NCBI GenBank assembly: GCA_031290955.1
Contig: JAISLJ010000187.1
Coordinates: 1-20,160, forward strand
Direction of reading: 5' to 3'
Source: Zoogloeaceae bacterium
GTDB lineage: Bacteria; Pseudomonadota; Gammaproteobacteria; Burkholderiales; Rhodocyclaceae
Length of the DNA: 20,160 bases
Part shown: positions 1 through 6,663 of the stretch, in pieces
Numbering within the stretch: the stretch's first letter is position 1
Layout: every line of letters begins with the position of its first letter
The notes under the pieces: generated by a model
What the model saw: the letters and a program-made list of their open reading frames with translations, nothing else
Databases searched by the model: none
What the model was told of the DNA's origin: nothing
Position numbers and translations under genes: made by a program

Positions 1-10
1 CTTTCCGCCT

Positions 11-676
11 TCACGGCACGATGGCGTTGTAGATTTCGCTCCACGGCCCCGGCAAACCCGTGGGGCCAATCCAGCGCAGGCAGAAGTAGAGTTTCTGGCC
101 GCGCTGGTTCTCGTGGAAAGTAAGCGTGAAGGGCGTGCGGGTATCCACATTGGAATGCGGAAAATGCGCTTCATCCACCGGCGGCTCCGCCAGCAAACCC
201 CAACTGATTTCACATTCATGCGCATCCTTGGGCTTCGCCTTGTGGGTGCTGCCTTCGTCATGAAAATGGATCGTGATCTGCCGCAGGGCGGTTTCGATTT
301 TTTCCGCAATCGGACGGGTGGTCGGCGAGGTCGAAGGGGTGCGCGCGCCGCTCTTGATGGTGACGCGCAACTCGTTGCGATCCACATCGGAAACATGCGG
401 ATTGTTGCTGATCCAGGCGCTGTAATACTGACGGCAAGCGTGTTCCAGCGCCTCGCGCGTCGCCTGCTTCGCCAGAACGTCGTCCTTGCCGTGATTCGGC
501 GACTGGTAGGCGGCAAAGGCGGTCGTGAAATTGGCCAGCGGCGTTGCGATGCTTGCCTGCGGGCTTTCGCTGATCTGCCAACTGGCATAGTTGGCGAGCG
601 CGTAGTTGTAGAAATTGTGCGCCCAATCCTGAAAATCAATGTCGGGACGCGGGATGTAGTTACTGCTGTTGGGCAT
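11..676 (-). CDS. Conserved hypothetical protein, 221 aa
   Basis: I cannot assign a function. The protein has no signal peptide and no membrane segment. Its N-terminal half is rich in Ala, Asn and aromatic residues and looks helical. It continues through a Thr/Pro-rich hinge (around TPSTSPTTRP) into a C-terminal part with beta-sandwich character, ending in an LRWIGPTGLPGPWSEI motif of the kind seen in fibronectin-III-like folds. From memory, similar proteins of about 220 aa with this GPWSE ending occur in diverse environmental bacteria; this was not checked. The start at 676 is chosen because AAGGAGG (687-681) sits 4 nt upstream. The reading frame stays open further upstream, but only through Arg/Ile-rich translation of a DNA repeat, so that part is unlikely to be protein. 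A strong minus-strand promoter at 1161-1189 would give it a long repeat-filled leader. Confidence 0.75.
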   Translation of the reverse strand: MPNSSNYIPRPDIDFQDWAHNFYNYALANYASWQISESPQASIATPLANFTTAFAAYQSPNHGKDDVLAKQATREALEHACRQYYSAWISNNPHVSDVDRNELRVTIKSGARTPSTSPTTRPIAEKIETALRQITIHFHDEGSTHKAKPKDAHECEISWGLLAEPPVDEAHFPHSNVDTRTPFTLTFHENQRGQKLYFCLRWIGPTGLPGPWSEIYNAIVP

Positions 677-680
677 GATG

Positions 681-687
681 CCTCCTT
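681..687 (-). promoter_or_regulatory. Strong ribosome binding site deciding the start at 676
   Basis: The minus strand reads AAGGAGG followed by CATC and ATG. The perfect Shine-Dalgarno complement fixes the start of the hypothetical gene downstream of the 21-bp repeat array, even though the frame is open through the array. Confidence 0.75.
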
Positions 688-753
688 GATTGCGGGGGAA
701 TCGACGGGGAAAGCAGGGCGGCGAACGCCGGTCGTTTGCCAGTATCCGCGCCT

Positions 754-1025
754 GGCGGATGGCGATCCGGCGGTGGCGGATGGGTATACGCGGGCGGCGG
801 ATAGGTATCCGCGAGTGGCGGATAGGTATCCGGCGAAGGCGTATACCTATCCGCAAGCACAATCATGTATCCGCAGGCGGCGGATCGGTATACGCGGACG
901 GCGGATAGGTATCCGCGAGCAGCGGAGAGGTGTACGCGAGCAGCGGATAGGTATCCGCGAGTGGCGGATAGGTATACGCGGGTGGTGGAGAGATGTCCGC
1001 AGGCGGCGGAGAAGCCCCCGCGAAC
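754..1025. repeat. Degenerate 21-bp tandem array of palindromes, about 13 units
   Basis: Units begin at 754, 775, 796, 817, 838, 859, 879, 900, 921, 942, 963, 984 and 1005. All are 21 bp except the one at 859, which is 20 bp. The core is GCGGATAGGTATCCGC, a dyad with 7-bp arms (GCGGATA/TATCCGC) around a GG centre. It is exact at 797, 901 and 943, and altered by a few bases elsewhere (for example TATACGC for TATCCGC). The unit at 838 carries the inverted centre CC. Units decay toward both ends. Because 21 is a multiple of three, several frames stay open through the array; these are artefacts of periodicity. If transcribed, each good unit could fold into a small hairpin. Confidence 0.9.
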
Positions 1026-1069
1026 GTGGCGGGAAGATGCGAAGCGGCGGGAGGGCGCGACTATCAGGA

Positions 1070-1084
1070 CGGGTTTGAAACCCG
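1070..1084. repeat. REP-like palindrome CGGGTTTGAAACCCG
   Basis: This is a perfect dyad with 7-bp arms and a single central base, flanked by GA on the left and CCCCTAC on the right. The wider block GACGGGTTTGAAACCCGCCC, followed by CTACGA, resembles a short extragenic repeat that I recall from many proteobacterial and cyanobacterial genomes. Multiplicity in this genome cannot be seen from one copy. Confidence 0.6.
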
Positions 1085-1109
1085 CCCCTACGACAACAAT
1101 GCGGCTTTC

Positions 1110-1158
1110 GGCTTGCGGCTTGCGGCTTGCGGCTTGCGGCTTGCGGCTTGCGGCTTGC
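1110..1158. repeat. Heptanucleotide microsatellite, (GGCTTGC)7
   Basis: There are seven exact copies of GGCTTGC in a row, preceded by one imperfect copy, GGCTTTC, at 1103-1109. Exact identity between copies suggests recent or continuing slippage. The array ends 2 nt before the -10 element of the minus-strand promoter at 1161-1189, so it covers the predicted transcription start. Confidence 0.95.
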
Positions 1159-1160
1159 GC

Positions 1161-1189
1161 ATTACAATGGAATCAATGGTCATTGTCAA
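1161..1189 (-). promoter_or_regulatory. Near-consensus sigma70 promoter, minus strand
   Basis: The minus strand shows TTGACA (1189-1184), a 17-nt spacer and TGTAAT (1166-1161). This is a perfect -35 and a 5/6 match to the -10 at ideal spacing. The predicted start near 1154 falls inside the GGCTTGC repeat. The next minus-strand gene starts at 676, so the leader would be about 480 nt and include every repeat in this region. Confidence 0.65.
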
Positions 1190-1561
1190 GCTTTTTTACA
1201 CGTTTTCGCGCAAAATCGGGCGAGATATGATGGAAGGAGGATGGCAAATCCTACATGATGGCAAAAGGATATACAACAACAATTTCCATATCCACGGAAA
1301 ATCAAGGCGCACAGTATGCGAATCCACAACATGTGCCTTGCCCCTGTATTTGCAGGGATTCAATCATCAAGCACGGGATACCTTCTGCATAGAATAAAGG
1401 TCGGCTACGGATCGGAATAGAAACGGACGGAACGGAACATTTTCCATTGTTTGTAAAAATGTGTTACACACCTGCCCCGAGGATGCGCCAAGGCACTACA
1501 CTTTTCGCTCCGTTTCGCTCCTTTTCCCGCCTTTTTCGCATCGTTTTTTCTGGATCGCGCC
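1190..1561. other. AT-richer intergenic region upstream of ompR
   Basis: No convincing gene is present. Two short frames overlap at 1229-1397 and 1255-1392. An AAGGAGG at 1234-1240 abuts one ATG (1241) whose frame closes after four codons, and is about 14 nt from the ATG at 1255, so neither frame has a proper translation start. The stretch must contain the ompR promoter, but I find no -35/-10 pair of good quality. A small TGTAA/TTACA dyad at 1452-1468 is listed separately. Confidence 0.5.
1452..1468. promoter_or_regulatory. TGTAA-N7-TTACA dyad upstream of ompR, possible operator
   Basis: There is an inverted repeat with 5-bp arms, about 95 nt upstream of the ompR start, in an A/T-rich patch. 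GTTACA-type half-sites are known in OmpR-binding DNA, so autoregulation is possible. Five-bp arms in an AT-rich stretch can arise by chance. Confidence 0.3.
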
Positions 1562-2326
1562 ATGAATGACAAAAGCTTGGAACGTCCCCAGCGCCTCCTG
1601 GTGGTGGATGACGATATCCGCCTCCGGGACCTGCTCCAGCGCTACCTGGGGGAACAGGGATATCCGGTGCGCGTGGCGGCCAATGCCACGCAGATGGATA
1701 CATACCTGCAACGCGAGCACTTCGACCTGATCGTCCTCGACCTGATGCTGCCTGGCGAGGATGGCCTGGCAATCTGCCGCCGCCTGCGCGGACAGGGGAA
1801 CAACATTCCGATCGTCATGCTCACGGCGCGCGGCGACGAAATCGACCGCATTGTGGGCCTGGAGATGGGCGCGGACGATTACCTGCCCAAGCCCTTCAAC
1901 CCGCGGGAATTGCTGGCGCGCATCCAGGCAGTGCTGCGCCGCCAGGGGCAACGCCCGGTCGGGGGCGTACCCGATGCTTCCGGGCAGATTTCCTTCGGCA
2001 AGATCGTCGTCGACATGAGCGCCCGCACCATCAGCCGCGCCGGGGAAATCCTCTCGCTCACCACCGGGGAATTCGCCATCCTGGTTGTGCTCCTCCAGCA
2101 TCCCCGCCAGCCGCTTTCCCGCGACCGACTGATGACGATGGCGCGTGGCCGCGAACAGGGGCCATATGACCGCGCCATTGACGTGCAGGTTTCGCGCCTG
2201 CGCAAACTCATCGAGGCCGATCCCGCCAAGCCCCGCTACCTGCAAACCGTCTGGGGCTTTGGCTATGTTTTCGTGCCGGATGACGCGCCTCCCGCCGACC
2301 CGGCCAGCCCTGGGGATGGCGCATGA
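1562..2326 (+). CDS. ompR: OmpR-type response regulator
   Basis: This cytoplasmic transcription factor of 254 aa is the output half of a two-component system. The receiver domain spans roughly residues 10-125, with acidic pocket Asp16-Asp18, phospho-acceptor Asp60 (VLDLMLPGEDG), Thr88 (MLTAR) and Lys110 (LPKPF). The C-terminal winged-helix DNA-binding domain covers about 150-240 and ends in the typical YLQTVWGFGYVF. Length and motifs match proteobacterial OmpR. The stop overlaps the next start as ATGA (2323-2326), so it is translationally coupled to the kinase. In this family the regulator controls porins and osmotic or acid responses; its targets here are not shown. No clear Shine-Dalgarno precedes the ATG. 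Confidence 0.93.
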   Translation: MNDKSLERPQRLLVVDDDIRLRDLLQRYLGEQGYPVRVAANATQMDTYLQREHFDLIVLDLMLPGEDGLAICRRLRGQGNNIPIVMLTARGDEIDRIVGLEMGADDYLPKPFNPRELLARIQAVLRRQGQRPVGGVPDASGQISFGKIVVDMSARTISRAGEILSLTTGEFAILVVLLQHPRQPLSRDRLMTMARGREQGPYDRAIDVQVSRLRKLIEADPAKPRYLQTVWGFGYVFVPDDAPPADPASPGDGA

Positions 2327-3636
2327 ATCCTGGTCGCCTGCGCTGGACGCGCTCCCTCTTTGCCCGCACCTTTTTCCTGGCGGTATTGCTGGTTGCCGGA
2401 ACAAACCTGGCATGGATGTTGATCTTCCGCCTGGATGATTCCCGCTCGCGCTCCCAGGCGCAGTTCTGCGCCAGCGCCGTCAATCTTGTCCGCGTCGCCC
2501 TCCTGACTTCCGAACCGACGCTGCGTCCGACGCTGCTGCGCGAACTCTCCGACCAGGAAGGCATCCGCATCCTGCCCCGCGAGGAAAACGACCGGATCGC
2601 GCCGCTGCCCAACCGCTTCATGACGGTCACGCATGCCTACCTGCGCGAGTATCTGGGGGAAAAAACGCGCTTCTCCGTAAACGTGAATGGCGAATCCGGC
2701 CTGTGGGTGAGTTTTACCCTCGCGCCGGATGAGGCGGATGAATACTGGCTGATCCTGCCGGATCGCGCCCCGCGACCACTGTACTGGCTGGGTTGGGTAA
2801 CGCTGGTAACGCTGCTTGCGCTTGTGATGGCGTGGATTCTCGCCTCGCGCATCAACCGGCCGCTGGAGCGCATGACGGAAGCGGCGCGGCAGGTCGGGCT
2901 GGGCCAGACGCCGCCGCCCCTGCCGGAAGAGGGGCCGGAGGAGCTGGTACGCCTCTCCCGCGCCTTCAACAGCATGTCCCGCGACCTGGCGTACAACGAG
3001 CAGGAGCGGGCGGAAATCCTGGCGGGCATCTCGCACGACCTGCGCACGCCCCTGACCCGCCTGCGTCTGGAAGCGGAATTGAGCCTGCCGGAAGGCGCGG
3101 CGCGTGAGGGCATGGCGGCGGATATCGCGCAAATGGACGCCATCATCGCCCAGTTCCTGGACTACGCTCGCGGCGAGGCGGAGGAAACCGCGGAAGCGAC
3201 GGCCCCCAAGCCGCTTCTGGAGGCCATCGCCCAACACAACAAGGCGATCCAGCGTCCGCTCACGCTGGAAATGGAAGAGACGCTCCCCCTCGTCGAGATA
3301 AAACCCAGGGCGGTGCGCCGGGCGCTCGCCAATCTTGTCGACAACGCCTGGAAACATGGGCGTCCGCCAGTGCGTCTTTCCGGACGCGCGCGCGATGGCT
3401 GGCTGGAACTCGCCGTGGAGGATGGCGGCGACGGCATTCCGGCGGTCGAGACCGAGCGTCTCAAACAACCCTTCACCCGTCGGGAGGGGGCGCGCAGCGG
3501 CGCGAACGGCACCGGACTGGGCCTTGCCATCGCCGAGCGCGTCGCGCGCATGCACGGCGGCATTCTGGAACTGACGCAGGGAGAAAACGGCAAGGGCCTC
3601 CTGGCGACCCTGCGCCTGCCCATCGACGGGGCGTGA
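2323..3636 (+). CDS. envZ: EnvZ-type sensor histidine kinase
   Basis: This inner-membrane sensor kinase has 437 aa. Order of parts: short cytoplasmic N-terminus, TM1 about 13-35, periplasmic loop about 36-152, TM2 about 153-173, and a HAMP linker about 174-226. The dimerisation/phosphotransfer helix carries His238 (ISHDLRTPLTRLRLE). The ATPase domain follows, with N-box Asn337/Asn341 (NLVDNAWKHG), G1 box DGGDGIP (367-373) and G2 box GTGLGLAI (396-403). All catalytic elements are present. It should autophosphorylate on His238 and pass phosphate to Asp60 of the OmpR encoded just upstream, with which it overlaps by 4 nt. The family name is firm; the signal sensed is not visible. Confidence 0.9.
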   Translation: MNPGRLRWTRSLFARTFFLAVLLVAGTNLAWMLIFRLDDSRSRSQAQFCASAVNLVRVALLTSEPTLRPTLLRELSDQEGIRILPREENDRIAPLPNRFMTVTHAYLREYLGEKTRFSVNVNGESGLWVSFTLAPDEADEYWLILPDRAPRPLYWLGWVTLVTLLALVMAWILASRINRPLERMTEAARQVGLGQTPPPLPEEGPEELVRLSRAFNSMSRDLAYNEQERAEILAGISHDLRTPLTRLRLEAELSLPEGAAREGMAADIAQMDAIIAQFLDYARGEAEETAEATAPKPLLEAIAQHNKAIQRPLTLEMEETLPLVEIKPRAVRRALANLVDNAWKHGRPPVRLSGRARDGWLELAVEDGGDGIPAVETERLKQPFTRREGARSGANGTGLGLAIAERVARMHGGILELTQGENGKGLLATLRLPIDGA

Positions 3637-3840
3637 GATACGGGTTAGAGCTACCTGCCAGGTTCATCATCGTACCTTGTCCTGTATGGCTTGCTACAAA
3701 ATGTCACGAACCGCACAGTTCGGAGCGCGCAGTATGTCTCTGCGGGCACGTCGCTGCCATTCCCGAAGGTCGCCAACGTTTTCGAGAAACGGCATCCGGC
3801 CGGGCATTCATCCGGTCGTTTGGCATGGAAGGGGCGATGC

Positions 3841-4923
3841 TTACGGCGGCTGTCCGCTTGCGCCGAATTGCAGGTGACTGAACAATTCGATCCCGCTTTT
3901 CTGCGCAGGAGTGAATTTGCGCTCGCGAAGCCAGACAAGCCCCACATCAATGGTCAGGTCGATGGACAGGGGCAAGATGGTGACTGAATCATTCCTGGAG
4001 AAATAATCGGCCAACTGCTTCGAGAGAAACCCAGCCGAGTTCGAACTGCAAATCACGCCGATATTGGTGAGGATGGAAAGGGATTCGACATGGCTCCTGG
4101 AAATTCTGACATCATGACGCATCAGGAATTCCTCGATCGCGGGCCGGGTGCTGGCAAATACAGGTGGTAGCACCATTGCATAATGCGAGACATCTTGCCA
4201 GGTCACGTCAGGCTTGTCGGCGAGCGGGTGATCCTTCCTGACCACAACCACCACAGGGTCCTTGTACAGAAGGCGTTTTTCGAATTCGCAGCCCGATACC
4301 TTTTGCGTCAGGTTGCTGACGACAAGATCCACCTCGCCAGAGCGCAGCATGGAAATCAGCATGTCGGATGTGCCTTCCCGAACCACCACGCTGACCGTTG
4401 CCATCCGGGATTCGATCTCCCCGATAAAATGCGGCAATATGACGAATGAGGCGACTGGCAATATTCCGAGGGAGAGTCGCGTGGCGCGGCCCAAGTTAAT
4501 GTCATTCAATTCGTCACGCACACTGGAAAGTTCCGAGAGCATCTTGCGGGCGAAACGGATCAGGCACGTACCAGCTTCCGTAGGCTCCATGCCGCGTGTG
4601 CTGCGCTCGAAAAGCTTCAGGTTCAGGCCCTCCTCGAAGGCGGCCAAGGTCTTGGAAATCGCGGGTTGGCTCACATGCAGGTATTGTGCGGTCTTGCCGA
4701 TGTGGCGCGTATCGTCAAGCGTTACCAGAAATTGCAGGTTCCTGAATTTCAGGTTTGAACGCAGGTAGTTGTCCAGCTTGACGGCAAAGTTGGGCAGGGG
4801 CAGGGCTTGCTTCTGCGCCTGGCGCGGCGATTGTGCGGGACAGGGAGAAGCGGCGTCGACAACATCGCGGGAATAAAGAACACATCCGGCGGTGGTTTGC
4901 ATGTATTCGGCGAGATTCATCAT
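3841..4923 (-). CDS. LysR-type transcriptional regulator
   Basis: This is an LTTR with its winged HTH at about residues 60-110 (LKFRNLQFLV through YLHVSQPAISKTLAAFEEGL) and a ligand-binding domain to the end (360 aa in all). The HTH style resembles PcaQ/GbpR-like regulators of aromatic catabolism. The odd feature is about 48 extra residues before LDNYLRSNLKF, which is where relatives usually begin. No ATG, GTG or TTG lies in frame between codon 8 and the HTH, so the extension is real unless a CTG start is used. The second ATG (4920) has the better Shine-Dalgarno spacing (GAGG, 5 nt). It lies downstream of the permease on the same strand. It is the obvious candidate to control the divergent catabolic and transport operons; its inducer is unknown. 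Confidence 0.88.
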   Translation of the reverse strand: MMNLAEYMQTTAGCVLYSRDVVDAASPCPAQSPRQAQKQALPLPNFAVKLDNYLRSNLKFRNLQFLVTLDDTRHIGKTAQYLHVSQPAISKTLAAFEEGLNLKLFERSTRGMEPTEAGTCLIRFARKMLSELSSVRDELNDINLGRATRLSLGILPVASFVILPHFIGEIESRMATVSVVVREGTSDMLISMLRSGEVDLVVSNLTQKVSGCEFEKRLLYKDPVVVVVRKDHPLADKPDVTWQDVSHYAMVLPPVFASTRPAIEEFLMRHDVRISRSHVESLSILTNIGVICSSNSAGFLSKQLADYFSRNDSVTILPLSIDLTIDVGLVWLRERKFTPAQKSGIELFSHLQFGASGQPP

Positions 4924-5013
4924 GCCCTCGAGGTGGTTGGAAGAGAGGATTCCAATACAGCAATATCCATTCCATGATCTACCGCCCTGAAACCATGAGC
5001 CTGCCGTCTTTTG

Positions 5014-5046
5014 CGCACCAGGATGGCGCGCGCGTATCCTGGTGCG
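5014..5046. promoter_or_regulatory. 11-bp inverted repeat between permease and lysR
   Basis: The arms CGCACCAGGAT (5014-5024) and ATCCTGGTGCG (5036-5046) are exact reverse complements around an 11-nt GC-repeat loop. No T-tract follows on either strand, so it is not a classical terminator. It lies about 90 nt upstream of the lysR start and may be an operator or an mRNA hairpin. Confidence 0.5.
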
Positions 5047-5068
5047 ATCCGAATCGGGGAATGGGAAG

Positions 5069-5107
5069 ACGGGATTGGCGGGGAAAATCCTCCCCGACCA
5101 ATCCCGT
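5069..5107 (-). terminator. Strong hairpin after the permease gene, no U-tract
   Basis: The arms ACGGGATTGGCGGGGA (5069-5084) and TCCCCG-a-CCAATCCCGT (5091-5107) pair over 16 bp with one bulged base and a 6-nt loop. It begins 35 nt after the permease stop at 5143. No T-run follows on the minus strand, so it would act as a weak terminator or as an mRNA-stabilising stem that limits read-through into lysR. Confidence 0.5.
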
Positions 5108-5142
5108 GAACTTGCTCATGCCATGATCCGGTTTGCCTTGGA

Positions 5143-6609
5143 TCAGCCAGCTTCCCGCAGGGCTTTGTCCTCACTCACGAAGTCCGTCATGCTGCCTTCG
5201 GGCAGCACTTTGCGCAGCACCGGATACAGGAGGCACGCCAGCAGGAAGGAAACGAAAAAGCCCAGTTCGAATACCTGGCTGGCAATCATCCAGATGCCCA
5301 GGCCAGCAGAGAGGAGCCAGGTTGTGACGCCTGCCCAGTTCCAGTTTTCCACCTGATGCGTGTTGTGGTCGAAATGCCCCCTGCGGACGCCGTAGTAATC
5401 AGCGATCATCACTCCGCACAGCGCGAGCGTCATGGCGCCCAGCCAGGAGAGATAGGCGATGAATTGTCCCAAAATACCACTGGCGATCATGGCAAGCGCG
5501 ATGAGATTGCCGACGATGACCATCGCCGCCCGTCCCGGTTTCCTGCCCAGCAAGGTATCGGCGAGATTGACAAGCGCCAGGGAACCAGAATAGGCGTTGA
5601 TGGCCTGCGCCTTGGCTTGCGTGACATAGATCGTGAGGAACCCGACCCAGCCAGCGAGTATGACGAAAAATGCGCCGGTATTGCCCATCGCGAAACCGCC
5701 GGCCGCCTGCGCCGCTGCTTCCGGCGTGAGTCCAGCATTGCGGGCCATCAGGTATTCCATGATGTGTGGCAGTCCTCCCATGATCACGAGCGCACCCAGA
5801 ATAGTCATCACGATGTTCTGGGCAACCGGGCCGGAGACCGCCAGAATCGTGATATCACGCCTGTTGCGGCAATAGCGGGCGAAATCGGCAGTCAGGAGCG
5901 CAATGGTGCCCGCTGTCGCGCCCATGACGCCCAGCGCGGTGGAAAATTTCGTCCAGAAACTGCCCTGCACATTGCCTTCGCCATTGAAGACAACGAGTGG
6001 ATCGGCCTGCCGGATGACATAGAGGTCAACAACCATGTAGATCGTGACAAGAATCGTAACCACGATGCAGAAAGCCGATGCCCGCAGCGCAAGTTTCAGG
6101 CCGAAAATCGCCAGCAATACCCACAGAAGAGTGAGCGCGGTGTAGAGACAGATGCGAACCTTCCAGCTCTCCTCCAGGTGGAACATCAGGAGCGTGCCTT
6201 CGTAAAGCAAGGCGCTTTCGACCGCGAGGAAGCCCAGGATCATGAAGGCAAAGGTCAGCGAACCAAGCGAGGAACCCTTGTAGCCAAAGCCGAAGAATCG
6301 CGCGGTCACGGTGGAGGAAAGGCCGGTCGCATGGGTCAGGCGCCCCATCAGGATGCCCAGTGTCGCCCCGAACAGGGCGATCGTGCATCCGGCAAGGAGA
6401 CCAGCCTTGAAACCAGCCAGCATCACGGTAAAACCGCCAATGGCAAAGATCACAAGTGCGGTGGCGACCCCGACCGGGGAGAGCGCGAGCCACCAACCGC
6501 TGTGGCGCTGCGCCTGCGGCACGGCGACCAGCGCGTGGTCTTCCGCGGCGGCTTTCAGGGCATGGCCCCTGCTTGCGGGCAGGGGGACGGAATTTGCAAG
6601 AGTTGTCAT
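5143..6609 (-). CDS. NCS1-family nucleobase/N-heterocycle permease
   Basis: This inner-membrane secondary transporter of 488 aa has about 12 hydrophobic segments, and fits the cytosine/purine/uracil/thiamine/allantoin permease family. Diagnostic stretches are the first helix SPVGVATALVIFAIGGFTVM, the TGLSSTVTARFFGFGYKGS loop before TM3, the QAKAQAINAYSGS segment mid-protein, and IADYYGVRRG near TM10. Family members import N-containing ring compounds with a cation, so a nitrogenous ring or ureide substrate is suggested. The start at 6609 has AAGGA seven nt upstream. It follows the porin by 54 nt on the same strand and is probably co-transcribed with it. Substrate cannot be read from sequence. 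Confidence 0.85.
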   Translation of the reverse strand: MTTLANSVPLPASRGHALKAAAEDHALVAVPQAQRHSGWWLALSPVGVATALVIFAIGGFTVMLAGFKAGLLAGCTIALFGATLGILMGRLTHATGLSSTVTARFFGFGYKGSSLGSLTFAFMILGFLAVESALLYEGTLLMFHLEESWKVRICLYTALTLLWVLLAIFGLKLALRASAFCIVVTILVTIYMVVDLYVIRQADPLVVFNGEGNVQGSFWTKFSTALGVMGATAGTIALLTADFARYCRNRRDITILAVSGPVAQNIVMTILGALVIMGGLPHIMEYLMARNAGLTPEAAAQAAGGFAMGNTGAFFVILAGWVGFLTIYVTQAKAQAINAYSGSLALVNLADTLLGRKPGRAAMVIVGNLIALAMIASGILGQFIAYLSWLGAMTLALCGVMIADYYGVRRGHFDHNTHQVENWNWAGVTTWLLSAGLGIWMIASQVFELGFFVSFLLACLLYPVLRKVLPEGSMTDFVSEDKALREAG

Positions 6610-6663
6610 GATGGAATCCTTCTGGAAACGCCCGGGAAAAGGTGCGCCTGTTGGTCGAAATGG

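Noticed and set aside
660..866. Minus-strand Pro-rich 68-codon frame overlapping the start of the hypothetical gene, possible leader peptide
   Set aside because: It is mostly translation of the repeat array, has no Shine-Dalgarno before its ATG, and would end 17 nt inside the next gene. Kept only as a remote possibility.
754..1025. CRISPR array
   Set aside because: The units are contiguous with no spacers, and period and sequence are those of a simple tandem repeat. No cas gene is nearby.
113..1078. Long plus-strand open frame with a heptad ADRYPRV-like peptide repeat
   Set aside because: It runs antisense through the hypothetical gene and then through the 21-bp array. The array period is a multiple of three and nearly free of stops, so peptide periodicity is expected without coding. 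No ribosome binding site supports it.
1229..1397. Two overlapping small open frames (about 45-55 codons) upstream of ompR
   Set aside because: Spacing of the AAGGAGG to the relevant ATGs is wrong (directly abutting or about 14 nt), the frames overlap one another, and no recognisable protein motif is present.
3637..3840. Several frames open on both strands between envZ and lysR, possible degraded gene or repeat
   Set aside because: No frame has a start signal or a recognisable domain, and the frames extend into the lysR C-terminus antisense. No T-tract terminator is visible either. Only a short CATCCGG direct repeat was noted. It could be a dispersed intergenic repeat, but one copy cannot show that.
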